NCBI GenBank assembly: GCA_900318855.1
Contig: ONMG01000282.1
Location: 1-14,866 of the forward strand
Direction: 5' to 3'
Source of the DNA: an uncultured Prevotella sp.
GTDB taxonomy: Bacteria > Bacteroidota > Bacteroidia > Bacteroidales > Bacteroidaceae
DNA: 14,866 bases
The notes beneath the pieces are model-generated. The model ran no database searches, was not told the origin of the DNA, and saw only the letters and a program-made list of their open reading frames with translations. Shown here one piece after another: positions 1 through 8,767 of this stretch; the first letter of the stretch is position 1; every line of letters starts with the position of its first letter. Position numbers and translations under genes: made by a program.

Positions 1-500
1 AGATGTTGCTCAATGCCGGCAAGGTCGCCGCCGTGGCGCAGGCTGGGCTTAGAGCGGTCGCACATCTGGTCGCGCATGCCCTTGACCACATCGTTCTTCG
101 GATTGCCATTAGCAAAGCGGTCGGGCATGAGCAGGTAGAGCACGTCGGCGTTGGAAAAGCCTTTGTGGTCCTCGCCGCGCATGGCGCGGTCCTTGAGCGT
201 GTAGCGTACCTTCTTGCCGTCGAAGCTCAGTGTCATCTGTCCAGCCTTGGCCCCTTGCAGGTTCAGGTAGACAAGCAGATAGTTGGGTGAGTCGAGACGG
301 ACGAGCGAGTCCACCCTCACGCCAGGATAGTCGGTGGTGACCTGCTTGACGTTCTTCACATCCTTGCCATAGACCATGAGCTGCAGGCTCGGGTCTTTCA
401 TCCCCACAGACCAGTCTGTGGGGTCGATGCGGCTGATATGGCCAGCATTGGCTGTAGCCATTATCAGTCCCAGTCCTAAAGTCATGATTGTTTTCTTCAT
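1..500 (-). CDS. susA: SusA-like neopullulanase / cyclomaltodextrinase, GH13 (N-terminal part, cut by window edge)
   Basis: The minus-strand frame opens with ATG at 500 and stays open for 166 codons to the left edge, so the C-terminal part, including the catalytic triad, is outside the window. Residues 1-19 form a signal peptide ending in ATANA, with no lipobox, so the product is expected in the periplasm. Residues about 20-112 match the beta-sandwich N-domain of cyclomaltodextrinases/neopullulanases. The GH13 barrel begins near 115: VLYLLMPDRFANG at 120-132 followed by NPKND at 133-137 resembles the calcium-binding loop of this group, and RHGGDLAGI at 155-163 is the usual next block. Family members cleave maltodextrins, cyclodextrins and pullulan to short products. 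It lies 12 bp after the pullulanase gene and is probably the last visible member of the same operon. Family assignment is firm; exact specificity cannot be judged without the active site. Confidence 0.88.
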   Translation of the reverse strand, partial: MKKTIMTLGLGLIMATANAGHISRIDPTDWSVGMKDPSLQLMVYGKDVKNVKQVTTDYPGVRVDSLVRLDSPNYLLVYLNLQGAKAGQMTLSFDGKKVRYTLKDRAMRGEDHKGFSNADVLYLLMPDRFANGNPKNDVVKGMRDQMCDRSKPSLRHGGDLAGIEQH

Positions 501-512
501 TTATCTATTATT

Positions 513-2420
513 TCATTTTATCACTACGATCATAGCACTCTGAGCGCCGACCTTCACACAGCCCCCACCATTGATATTGCGGAGGCCGGACTCATCGATC
601 TGTCCGTTCTCGCATACCACGGTATAAGTTCCCTCGGGCAGGGAGACGGAGCGAGACTCGCGGTTGCCGTTGAAGATGACATAGATGTTGCCCCAGCTGT
701 CGATGTCCGCAAGATTCTTCAGATGGAAGGCTACGAGAGCAGGCTGCGACGGAAGGAACTCCAGATGCTCACGTACAGCGTCGGCTGTGCCGAGACGGAA
801 TGCCGGATGATGACGACGCAGGGCTATGAGATGACGGTAGTAGTCGGTGACACCGGGATAGCGCTGCAGGTTACTCCAGTCGAGGGCGTTGATGCTGTCG
901 GGTGAGTTGAAGCTGTTGTGCACACCCTTCTTGTCGCGCAGCAGCTCCTCGCCACTGAGCATGAAGGGCACACCCTGCGAGGTGAGCACGATGGTCTGGG
1001 CGAGCTTGTCGAGTGCTTGCAACTCTGATGACGTGATGTTCGGGATGGACGCCTTCAGCCGGTCGACGAGACACATGTCGTCGTGACAGCTGACATAGGC
1101 AATCATCTGCGTAGGCTCGGTAGCCCACGGCTCCTTGCTGTAGTTCACCTTGGAGTAGTCGACTTGCGGGTGAGCGATCATGCCGGCGACACCCGCCTTG
1201 ATGCTCTCCTCGCTGCCCGGCAGTCCGGCTAAGAACGCAGGCTTATGGTCATCGCTGAACGGACCACGTACGGCGTCGCGCAGATCGTCGCAGAAGGCAG
1301 CGACACCCGGCATCTGCTTGATGTTGGCTTTCACAGCCAGCTGCTCGTTGGGCAGGGCACAGCTGCCGGCGCTCCAACCCTCACCATAGATGAAGATATT
1401 CGGGTCGAGGGCGGTGAGCTCCTTGCGGATAGCATTCATCGTCGCGATGTCGTGTACCCCCATGAGGTCGAAACGGAAGCCGTCAATGTGATATTCCGTG
1501 GCCCAGTATTTCACACTCTCGAGCATGAACTCGCGCATGAGCGGCTTCTCCGAGGCTGTCTCGTTGCCGCATCCCGAGCCATTGCTGGGCTTGCCGTCCT
1601 TGGTGAAGCGATAGTAGTAGTCGGGATAGGTGCGCTGGAAGTTGCTGTTGTCGAGGTCGAAGGTATGGTTATAGACCACGTCGAGGATGATACGGATGCC
1701 AGCCTTGTGCAGCGCCTGTACCATCTCCTTGAACTCACGGATGCGTGTGGCGGGCGTATAAGGGTCGGTGGAGTAGCTACCCTCCGGCACATTGTAGTTC
1801 AGCGGGTCGTAACCCCAGTTGTACTGTGGCTTGTTGAGCTTAGTCTCATCGATCGAGGCGAAGTCAAACGACGGCAGGATGTGCACTGCGTTGACACCTA
1901 GACTCTTGAGATAGTCTACCGCCCAAGGCTCAGCCAGTGCCAGGAACTTCCCCGGATGAGCAGCGTGGCTGGCGACGGAGAAGTCGCGATGGTGCATCTC
2001 GTAGATGACGAGGTCGGCGGGTGAATGGGTAGTAAGCCTATGGTCATCAGCCCAGCCCTCGGGGTCCGTCTGACTCAGGTCGATGATAGCGCCACGCTGT
2101 CCGTTGACCCCAACAGCCTTGGCGAAGACACCCGGAGTGTCGCCGCGTCCGATGTTAAAGGTGTAGAACTGTCCCTTGAGGTCGCCCACGACGGTAGCAG
2201 TCCAGCGGTTCTTACCTGCGGCACGCATCTTCACGGTGCGCAGAGGCTGACCTCCAAGACCATCACTCCACAACGAGAGTGTGGGGCGCTTGGGGCTGTT
2301 GAGATAAAAAACAGTCTGCTTGGGACTGTAGGACATCTCGCGAAAGACATCCTGAGCCCAAGCAGACATCGTTGCTGCCAACATTGCAGACAAAGTGAGT
2401 GAAATCGGTCGAATCTTCAT
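513..2420 (-). CDS. pulA: Type I pullulanase (GH13), secreted to the periplasm
   Basis: This 635-residue enzyme should hydrolyse alpha-1,6 branch links in pullulan and branched maltodextrins. Residues 1-23 look like a signal peptide ending in AWAQ, without a lipobox, so periplasmic location is likely. Residues about 28-95 resemble a CBM48-like beta-sandwich. The barrel carries the type I pullulanase signature YNWGYDP at 200-206, DVVYNHT at 247-253, GCGNETASE at 283-291, nucleophile Asp318 in DGFRFD, acid/base Glu347 in YGEGW and the stabilising Asp447 in SCHDD. The residue after Asp447 is Asp, where Asn is usual in this motif. A C-terminal beta domain follows from about 540. The gene sits 34 bp after the GH97 gene and 12 bp before susA, consistent with cotranscription. 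A debranching enzyme complements the alpha-1,4-acting neighbours. Family and catalytic residues are clear; linkage preference is inferred from the signature. Confidence 0.95.
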   Translation of the reverse strand: MKIRPISLTLSAMLAATMSAWAQDVFREMSYSPKQTVFYLNSPKRPTLSLWSDGLGGQPLRTVKMRAAGKNRWTATVVGDLKGQFYTFNIGRGDTPGVFAKAVGVNGQRGAIIDLSQTDPEGWADDHRLTTHSPADLVIYEMHHRDFSVASHAAHPGKFLALAEPWAVDYLKSLGVNAVHILPSFDFASIDETKLNKPQYNWGYDPLNYNVPEGSYSTDPYTPATRIREFKEMVQALHKAGIRIILDVVYNHTFDLDNSNFQRTYPDYYYRFTKDGKPSNGSGCGNETASEKPLMREFMLESVKYWATEYHIDGFRFDLMGVHDIATMNAIRKELTALDPNIFIYGEGWSAGSCALPNEQLAVKANIKQMPGVAAFCDDLRDAVRGPFSDDHKPAFLAGLPGSEESIKAGVAGMIAHPQVDYSKVNYSKEPWATEPTQMIAYVSCHDDMCLVDRLKASIPNITSSELQALDKLAQTIVLTSQGVPFMLSGEELLRDKKGVHNSFNSPDSINALDWSNLQRYPGVTDYYRHLIALRRHHPAFRLGTADAVREHLEFLPSQPALVAFHLKNLADIDSWGNIYVIFNGNRESRSVSLPEGTYTVVCENGQIDESGLRNINGGGCVKVGAQSAMIVVIK

Positions 2421-2454
2421 ATCACGGAAATAGGAAATGGAGTAAAGTTCAACT

Positions 2455-4584
2455 TCACAGAGCCTTTACACTGATGGCAAAGCCTCCCCCGCGTGCCTCG
2501 GTCAGCTTCAGGACATCTCCCTTCTTGACCGTGCGCTTGGTAATGGTATAGGCCTTAGGATTCTTGTCATAGCTGGCATCCTTAGCGTCAGCATAGATTG
2601 TAGCAGTATACTTGCGACCTTTGTCGAGGAAATCGAGCTTTACAATGCTCTTATGTCCATCCTCGTTACACTTGCCACCTACGAACCAGTCGTCAGTACC
2701 CTTGGCCTTACGAGCCACAGTGATGTAGCGGGCAGGCTCAGCCTCCAGATAACGAGAATCCGACCAGTCGGCAGCCACATCACGGATGAACTGGAAAGCA
2801 TCATTGTACTTAGCATAGTTCTCGGGCAGGTCGGCAGCCATCTGCAGAGGCCCCCACATCACGAGATAAAGAGCAAGCTGTCCCACAAGCGTGGTGCGCA
2901 CATAGCTTTGGTTGCTGCTCCATGTCTTGAGTTGAGTCTCAAGGATGCCCGGAGTGTAGTCCATCGGACCACCCTGCAAACGGGTGAAAGGCAGGATAAC
3001 CGTATGGTAGGGCGCATTGCCGCCGAAAGCCTCATATTCGGTGCCACGCGCGCTTTCATTCCCCACAAGGTTAGGCCAAGTACGAGCAATACCCGTGGGG
3101 CGGACAGCCTCATGCGCATTGACCATGAGGTGATGCTTGGCGGCCTCCTTCACACAATAAAGATAGTGATTGTTCATCTCCTGCGAGAAATGGTGGTCGC
3201 CACGCGGAATGATGTCGCCCACATAGCCGCTCTTCACCGCATCGTAGCCATATTGGTTCATCAGCGTGTAGGCCTTCTCCAGGTGACGCTCATAGTTGAC
3301 CACACTGCTACTCGTCTCATGGTGCATCATCAGCTTCACGCCCTTGGAATGAGCATAGTCGTTGAGTGCCTTGAGGTCGAAATCAGGATAAGGAGTAGTG
3401 AAGTCGAAGACATAGTCCTTCTGATGTCCGAACCAGTCCTCCCAGCCGACGTTCCACCCCTCTACAAGCACCTCAGAGAGTCCGTTGGCAGCAGCGAAGT
3501 CGATATACTTGCGCACCTCAGCATTGTTGGCACCATGGCGTCCGTTGGGCTTCACCTTCTGCCAATCCATCTGATCGAGCCTCACCGACGGATATTCATC
3601 GGTGTAGTTCCAGCTATTCCGGCCAACAATCATCTCCCACCACACGCCGCAGTACTTTGTAGGATGAATCCAAGAGGTATCCTCAATTTTACAGGGCTCA
3701 TTAAGATTGTAAATCATACTGCTGGCCAGCATCGTCCGTGCATCATCGCTCACCATGACCGTGCGCCATGGCGTCTGACAGGGCGTCTGCATGAATCCCT
3801 TCAGCCCCGTAGCATCAGGGGTGAGCCAACTCTCGAAGACCATGTTCTTATCGTCGAGATTAAGATGCATCGTAGCATAGTCGATGCAGGCAGCCTCATG
3901 GATATTGATGTAGAGTCCGTCAGCCGTCTTCATCTGTAGCGAAGTCTGCACCCCCGTGGGCGAGAATACGGCAACCGAGGAATTACTCCAGTTGACCGCA
4001 TCGTGAAATCGGGAGCGAATCTCCGAGAGCTTGCTTTCCTGCGTCTCCTGCTCCTGCGTGTCGTAGTCACCGGGCAGCCACCATGCAGTATGGTCGCCCG
4101 TCATAGCGAACTGGGTGTGCTCCTCCTTGATGACAAAGTAGTTGAGATTCTTCTGCTGAGGAAACTCATACCGCAGTCCCATACCTTCATCATAGACACG
4201 GAAACGAATGATGATATTGCGGTCGGTAGACGTCTGGTTAAGACGGACCTCCAACTCATTGTAGTGGTTGCGGATGGAGGCATATTGTCCCCACACCGGC
4301 TTCCAGGTCTCGTCGAACGTTGACAGATGGGACCCCGCCTCACGGAAACCGCTCATCAGGCTCGTCTCGTCCATTCCCTTTGAAGCATGCTTGTCCTTGG
4401 CCAATTCAAGGCCAAGATGGGAGGGCTTGACAACCACCTTATTCTTATAAGACATCTCATAGGTGGGCACTCCGTCCTGTAGCGAGAAATTCACTACCAC
4501 ATTGCCGTTGGGAGACTTCACTTGCTGTGCCCAAGTCCACAGGGGCAGACTGAGGAGGAGCGAAAGAACTGCTATCTTCTTCAT
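2455..4584 (-). CDS. susB: GH97 inverting alpha-glucosidase, SusB-like
   Basis: The 709-residue product matches GH97, whose founding member is the 738-residue B. thetaiotaomicron SusB. Residues 1-20 are a signal peptide ending in WTWAQ, giving a periplasmic enzyme. The N-terminal beta-sandwich covers roughly 22-270, the barrel about 300-590, and a C-terminal beta domain the rest. Key SusB residues recur at a constant offset of 16: Glu423 (HHETS) for base Glu439, Glu492 (NAHEAVRP) for base Glu508, Glu510 (GNESARG) for the calcium ligand Glu526, Glu516 (GTEYE) for acid Glu532, and Glu178 for Glu194. This is the inverting alpha-glucosidase set; retaining GH97 alpha-galactosidases lack the HHET glutamate and use an Asp nucleophile instead. 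It should release glucose from maltooligosaccharides. It starts 23 bp after malQ and precedes pulA by 34 bp. SusB numbering is from memory, but the uniform offset supports the mapping. Confidence 0.95.
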   Translation of the reverse strand: MKKIAVLSLLLSLPLWTWAQQVKSPNGNVVVNFSLQDGVPTYEMSYKNKVVVKPSHLGLELAKDKHASKGMDETSLMSGFREAGSHLSTFDETWKPVWGQYASIRNHYNELEVRLNQTSTDRNIIIRFRVYDEGMGLRYEFPQQKNLNYFVIKEEHTQFAMTGDHTAWWLPGDYDTQEQETQESKLSEIRSRFHDAVNWSNSSVAVFSPTGVQTSLQMKTADGLYINIHEAACIDYATMHLNLDDKNMVFESWLTPDATGLKGFMQTPCQTPWRTVMVSDDARTMLASSMIYNLNEPCKIEDTSWIHPTKYCGVWWEMIVGRNSWNYTDEYPSVRLDQMDWQKVKPNGRHGANNAEVRKYIDFAAANGLSEVLVEGWNVGWEDWFGHQKDYVFDFTTPYPDFDLKALNDYAHSKGVKLMMHHETSSSVVNYERHLEKAYTLMNQYGYDAVKSGYVGDIIPRGDHHFSQEMNNHYLYCVKEAAKHHLMVNAHEAVRPTGIARTWPNLVGNESARGTEYEAFGGNAPYHTVILPFTRLQGGPMDYTPGILETQLKTWSSNQSYVRTTLVGQLALYLVMWGPLQMAADLPENYAKYNDAFQFIRDVAADWSDSRYLEAEPARYITVARKAKGTDDWFVGGKCNEDGHKSIVKLDFLDKGRKYTATIYADAKDASYDKNPKAYTITKRTVKKGDVLKLTEARGGGFAISVKAL

Positions 4585-4607
4585 AACCGATAGGATTAAA
4601 CTTGACT

Positions 4608-7304
4608 TTATCTTCCTGACTCTACGACCAGCTCCCGCACACTCTCGCAGAAGCTCCGGTTGTGCATCAGGTCCTCAATATTCACATGCATACGGTAGCG
4701 CCAGTAATGATGAGCCTCGGCAGGCACATTAATACGCTCGGCGTTCTCATCCTTGAGACGAAGACGCTCATCCATGGCCAGCCAGTCCTGAATGCTCAGA
4801 ATACAGAGCATGGAAGGCGATGTAAGGTGGCGCGACACGATATCACTGGCCAGCCATCCGGGAAGAGGATGCGGAGCGGCGCCACTACGATAGAGCATCG
4901 TGTTATAATATTCCTGAGTGCGGTTCCAATCCTCATCCCACCACTGACGAAGCGTGGGCATATCGTGTGTGCTGATGGTCGCCACACTGCGATAGGGATT
5001 GCGCGACAAGTGGCCGAACCTGACCTTGGAATCCTTCGGCATCGACTGTATCTCCAGACTGAGTATACGGAGGTTGTCCATCACACTGGGCACGCAATCG
5101 GGCACCATACCCAAATCCTCGGCACACACCAGCATGTTGGTGGACTGTACGAGCCGCGGCAGCTTGCGCATGGCCTGTCCGTACCAGAAGTCATTATTAC
5201 GCCGATAGTAATAATCATCATAGAGACGGTTGAAGGCAGCTTTATCAGAGTCATAGAGCGCCTCATACATGAAGTCGAGCTGCGCTGTTATTCTGGGATG
5301 GAACTTGTTGGCATCCTGCTTATCGCGCACAAAGAGCACGTCATCAATCAGCGCATAGAGACCATCACGCAGCGTGATGTCCTTCACCGAAGTCTTACCC
5401 TCGAACACCTTCTCCACCTTTCGCTCCGTGTCGTATTCGGGTTTCAGCTGCCAAATATCATCATGCTCGTGCACAAGATATGTGGCTTTCACCTCGTCCG
5501 CATATTCGTGGAATACACGGTCGATAACCCAGTCGGCGATAAAGGGGCGGGTGAAGAGCTCTTCCTGGAAATGCAAGCCATAGGACTCAATATCCTCACG
5601 CGACAGCGGAAGTGCAGGCGAGAATTGGCCCAGCAAGCCATTGACACAACTTACGGGAATCTCCCAGATGCGGAAGAAGCCCAGCACATGGTCAATGCGG
5701 TAAGCATCAAAATACTGCGACATGCACTGCAGCCGCTGAGCCCACCACGCGCAGCCATCGGCAAGCATAGCCTCCCAGTTGTAGGTTGGGAATCCCCAAT
5801 TCTGACCGTTCACGGAGAAGGCATCGGGCGGTGCACCGGCCTGTCCATCGAGATGGAAGTAGTCGGGCTTCGACCACACATCGCAGCCGTAGCGGCTCAC
5901 TCCGATAGGGATGTCACCCTTAAGGATGACATGCTTAGCACGGGCATATTCATGGACAGTCTTCATCTGAGTGTTCAGCACATACTGCACGAAATAGTAG
6001 AAGGCCACGGCCTTGAAATCCTTATGGTTCGTGGCCGTCAGCGTCTTTCGGTCGGCTTCGTTCCACTGCTTGTGGTCGGGCCAGGACTGATAATCAGCGG
6101 TACCATACTTATCGCGCAAGTAGCAGAACTGAGCATAGGGAACGAGCCAATCACTGGCCGACTTCAGGAATTCCTTGAACTCGCGTTCTTCCATCATCCG
6201 CCGGCCTTCCTGTGCGAAGATCGCCTTGAGATATTCCGTCTTAGCATCATTCACCGCCTCATAGTCAATCTGTGGCAGTGCATTGAGCTTACGTCCCAAT
6301 TCCCGGAACTTCAGTTCAAGCTTCTTGTCCTTAAGCGGTGGCAACTGCCTGAGGTCACAATATTGCGGGTGAAGGGCAAACACACTGATGCACGAGTAGG
6401 GATAGGAGTCCACCCAGGTGTGGGTTGTGGTGGTGTCGTTGATGGGGAGCACCTGCAGCACGCGCTGACCTGTGGACGCCACATAGTCAATCATCTGTTT
6501 CAGATCGCCGAAGTCGCCCACTCCGAACGACTCCTTGGTGCGCAAGGAGAATACCGGAACCAAGGTGCCGGCGAATTTTGCAGGATAGATGGAGAAGTAA
6601 GCTTGCGAGAGCTCATACACCACCACATCGCCGTCATGAAGCTCCGGCACTTGAATCGTACGGTTGTCGCCGTTTTCCCACAGCGGAGTGACGTCCCTCA
6701 CCGCATCAAGGGCAGCGAACTTGAATGAGAGCGTCTTACCGGAGAGCTGAGCAGCATCAATATCCACCACCCACTCATTGCACATGTGCTCGGTCATGTC
6801 AACAGCTTTCAGCACATCCCACTGCCCCACGACGGGAGCATCGCCCACCACGGCGAGGCGCTCGGCCGAACGCAACTGCGGCGCCCGCACCTTCAGGCGA
6901 ATGGTCTTGGCAAATGAGGTGGCTTTAACGGGCTGCTGCTCCCTTCGCTGCACACACTGAGTGAAAGCGCTGCTGTAAAGATAAGCATCCTCAGGGATGT
7001 CAATCCAATGGTCGTAAACCTCCACATGCTTGGCCTTTTGAAACGAGGCCTCCAGAACATGAGCAGCGTTGAGCCACTCATGGCGTTCCACATGTCCGCT
7101 CCGTTCCACTGAATAGAAATAGGGCAGCGAGGGAATGTCGCTAATCACCTTAAGCTCTATGGATGCTGTCCACCGGTTACCGTCGGTGGTCGTCATTGTC
7201 CTCTTTTCACAACCCCCTTTTCCGTCGAGGCTGAGAGTCGGAATATTCACTACCAGCATCTCCCCGGGGAGAGTGCGGTAGTCGATGTTGAGATGAATTG
7301 TCAT
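4608..7304 (-). CDS. malQ: 4-alpha-glucanotransferase (GH77), DPE2-type with N-terminal CBM20 modules
   Basis: This 898-residue protein has no signal peptide and should act in the cytoplasm, transferring glucosyl units between maltose, maltooligosaccharides and glucan. Residues about 1-110 and 132-235 look like two CBM20 starch-binding modules; the second shows GDAPVVGQWD at 154-163 and ends with NGDNR at 211-215. The GH77 barrel starts near 245 (VFSLRTKESFGVGDF). Catalytic residues are Asp538 in YRIDHVLGFFR, Glu729 in CAEDLGMVPD and Asp781 in STHDMPTLRQWW. Nucleophile and acid/base are 191 residues apart, against about 47 in Thermus amylomaltase, so a long insert lies between them. Insert plus tandem CBM20 is the plan of plant cytosolic DPE2, which works on maltose and glucan. 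The gene begins 24 bp after the transporter gene, matching import of maltose followed by its disproportionation. Activity is well supported; the module boundaries are estimates. Confidence 0.95.
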   Translation of the reverse strand: MTIHLNIDYRTLPGEMLVVNIPTLSLDGKGGCEKRTMTTTDGNRWTASIELKVISDIPSLPYFYSVERSGHVERHEWLNAAHVLEASFQKAKHVEVYDHWIDIPEDAYLYSSAFTQCVQRREQQPVKATSFAKTIRLKVRAPQLRSAERLAVVGDAPVVGQWDVLKAVDMTEHMCNEWVVDIDAAQLSGKTLSFKFAALDAVRDVTPLWENGDNRTIQVPELHDGDVVVYELSQAYFSIYPAKFAGTLVPVFSLRTKESFGVGDFGDLKQMIDYVASTGQRVLQVLPINDTTTTHTWVDSYPYSCISVFALHPQYCDLRQLPPLKDKKLELKFRELGRKLNALPQIDYEAVNDAKTEYLKAIFAQEGRRMMEEREFKEFLKSASDWLVPYAQFCYLRDKYGTADYQSWPDHKQWNEADRKTLTATNHKDFKAVAFYYFVQYVLNTQMKTVHEYARAKHVILKGDIPIGVSRYGCDVWSKPDYFHLDGQAGAPPDAFSVNGQNWGFPTYNWEAMLADGCAWWAQRLQCMSQYFDAYRIDHVLGFFRIWEIPVSCVNGLLGQFSPALPLSREDIESYGLHFQEELFTRPFIADWVIDRVFHEYADEVKATYLVHEHDDIWQLKPEYDTERKVEKVFEGKTSVKDITLRDGLYALIDDVLFVRDKQDANKFHPRITAQLDFMYEALYDSDKAAFNRLYDDYYYRRNNDFWYGQAMRKLPRLVQSTNMLVCAEDLGMVPDCVPSVMDNLRILSLEIQSMPKDSKVRFGHLSRNPYRSVATISTHDMPTLRQWWDEDWNRTQEYYNTMLYRSGAAPHPLPGWLASDIVSRHLTSPSMLCILSIQDWLAMDERLRLKDENAERINVPAEAHHYWRYRMHVNIEDLMHNRSFCESVRELVVESGR

Positions 7305-7328
7305 ATCTATTGTATGTTTTAAGTCATA

Positions 7329-8651
7329 TTATGCTTGAATCGCACGTTTACGGTCGATAATAATCTTCACAGAGAGTGCCCCGCCCAAGAGACACAAACT
7401 GCTCACGAAGAGCATATTGGTCTGCGAGCCCACGAGCCACACCACGACTACATTGAGCAGTCCTGCGATAATCTGCGGCAGACAGATGGCACAGTTGAAC
7501 AACCCCAGGTAAGTGCCCATATGCGGCATTCCCTCGAGGGCATTGGTGACGATGGTGAAAGGAAGCGCCAGCATAGCTGCCCACGTGCATCCGGTCAGTG
7601 CATAGGGCACGAAGAGCAGATAAGGATCGTGAACAAAAGGGACCATCGCAAAGCCCACCGCACCGATGAGCAGGCTGATGGCATAGGCTCCCTTGAGGCC
7701 GGCTTTCTTCTCGAGCGCAGGCAGCACCATGGCCCACAGCACGCTCACCACAGCCTGAACGGCAAACACAATGCCCGTCCAATCACCGGCCTGCTGATAG
7801 GCCACAGAATGCGTGTCGTCCGTATTCCAGCAGAGGTCGGCAATGGCACCGGTGGAATGAATCCACATATACTGGAAAGCAGCCCAACAGAAGAACTGCA
7901 CCAAGGCCACCCGCCAATAGTTTGAGGGAGCGCGCTGAAGCAGCTTCACGAAGCTCACCTTCTCCTTCTCCTGCTCCAGCGTAATGCCATGGTATTCGGC
8001 ATATTCCTTGGGCGGCATCTCCTTCACCTTAACGCAGGTGTAGATGACACACGCAATCAGGATGGCGGCTCCTACATAGAAAGCCATCTTCAACGAAAAG
8101 GGCACTCCATGCGTGGCATCAGCACTGAAACCGATGTAAGTCATCAGGAAGGGCAAAGCGAAGCCCACCACCTGCCCGCTGTTGCACAGAAGACTCTGAA
8201 TGGCATAGGCTGTGCCTTTCTGCTTCTCGTTCACAATGTCGCCCACCATCATCTTGAAAGGCTGCATGGCCATATTCAGACTCGTGTCGAGAAACATCAG
8301 GATGATGGCACCGAGAGCCATAGCCACCCAGAACACATCACTCAGCGAGCCCGCATTTGGAAGCAGAACCATCACGATGACAGCCAGCAAGGCACCAGCT
8401 ATAAGATAAGGTACGCGACGGCCGAAGCGACACCATGTGCGGTCGCTCACGACGCCGACAATAGGTTGTACGATCATTCCCATGAGCGGAGGGAGAATCC
8501 AAAACCATCCAAGGCTCTTGGGGTCGGCCCCCATTGTTGAGAAGATGCGCGAGACGTTTCCACTCTGCAGCGCGTAAGCAATCTGGACACCGAAGAACCC
8601 AAAACTGAGGTTCCACAGTTGCCAAAAGCTCAAATCCGGTTTCTGTTTCAT
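7329..8651 (-). CDS. MFS/GPH-type sugar:cation symporter, probable maltose importer
   Basis: A 440-residue, strongly hydrophobic protein with about 12 membrane segments. The first helix pair is followed by the loop GVVSDRTWCRFGRRVPYL at 66-83. The SDR...RFGRRxP pattern is characteristic of the GPH/SLC45 sucrose and maltose symporter group within the major facilitator superfamily. A central hydrophilic loop near residues 210-235 (KVKEMPPKEYAEYHG and following) separates the two halves. Such carriers sit in the inner membrane and take up disaccharides with a proton or sodium ion. Its position directly before malQ, in a series of starch enzymes, argues for maltose or small maltooligosaccharides; glucose cannot be excluded. 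The ATG at 8651 follows an A-rich leader without a Shine-Dalgarno sequence, usual for Bacteroidota. Family is firm; substrate is inferred from context. Confidence 0.9.
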   Translation of the reverse strand: MKQKPDLSFWQLWNLSFGFFGVQIAYALQSGNVSRIFSTMGADPKSLGWFWILPPLMGMIVQPIVGVVSDRTWCRFGRRVPYLIAGALLAVIVMVLLPNAGSLSDVFWVAMALGAIILMFLDTSLNMAMQPFKMMVGDIVNEKQKGTAYAIQSLLCNSGQVVGFALPFLMTYIGFSADATHGVPFSLKMAFYVGAAILIACVIYTCVKVKEMPPKEYAEYHGITLEQEKEKVSFVKLLQRAPSNYWRVALVQFFCWAAFQYMWIHSTGAIADLCWNTDDTHSVAYQQAGDWTGIVFAVQAVVSVLWAMVLPALEKKAGLKGAYAISLLIGAVGFAMVPFVHDPYLLFVPYALTGCTWAAMLALPFTIVTNALEGMPHMGTYLGLFNCAICLPQIIAGLLNVVVVWLVGSQTNMLFVSSLCLLGGALSVKIIIDRKRAIQA

Positions 8652-8668
8652 AATTGCTATAGTTCTTA

Positions 8669-8712
8669 GTTGATTTCTTATCTGTACTCTGTCGTTTTTG
8701 TTGATTTCTTAT
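8669..8712. repeat. Pair of perfect 13-bp direct repeats ahead of the transporter gene
   Basis: GTTGATTTCTTAT occurs at 8669-8681 and again at 8700-8712 (ATAAGAAATCAAC on the coding strand), 31 bp apart start to start, about three helical turns. The nearer copy ends 18 bp before the transporter ATG. The 116-bp gap between lacI and the transporter gene shows no TAnnTTTG box that I can find. The repeats could be regulator sites, a duplicated translation leader, or part of an internal promoter. The repeat is directly visible; any role is unproven. Confidence 0.75.
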
Positions 8713-8767
8713 TCCAACGCGGTCTGCGGAAAGATGCCGGGAGAAGGAATCTCGCTAAAGCATTCCG

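Noticed and set aside
1245..1901. 218-codon plus-strand frame opposite the pullulanase gene
   Set aside because: Shadow of the pullulanase barrel region, with no independent evidence of coding.
2653..3939. 428-codon open frame on the plus strand opposite the GH97 gene
   Set aside because: No recognisable domain, fully inside a well-supported GH97 gene; an antisense shadow.
4662..6728. Very long open frame (688 codons) on the plus strand opposite malQ
   Set aside because: It mirrors malQ on the opposite strand. The product resembles no family I recognise, while the malQ frame carries all GH77 catalytic motifs. Codon bias in the real gene suppresses stops on the other strand.
8711..8750. ATTCC / GGAAT complementary pair after lacI as a terminator
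   Set aside because: Five-base arms around a 30-nt loop with no convincing stem extension or U-tract; too weak to call, and the downstream genes read in the same direction.
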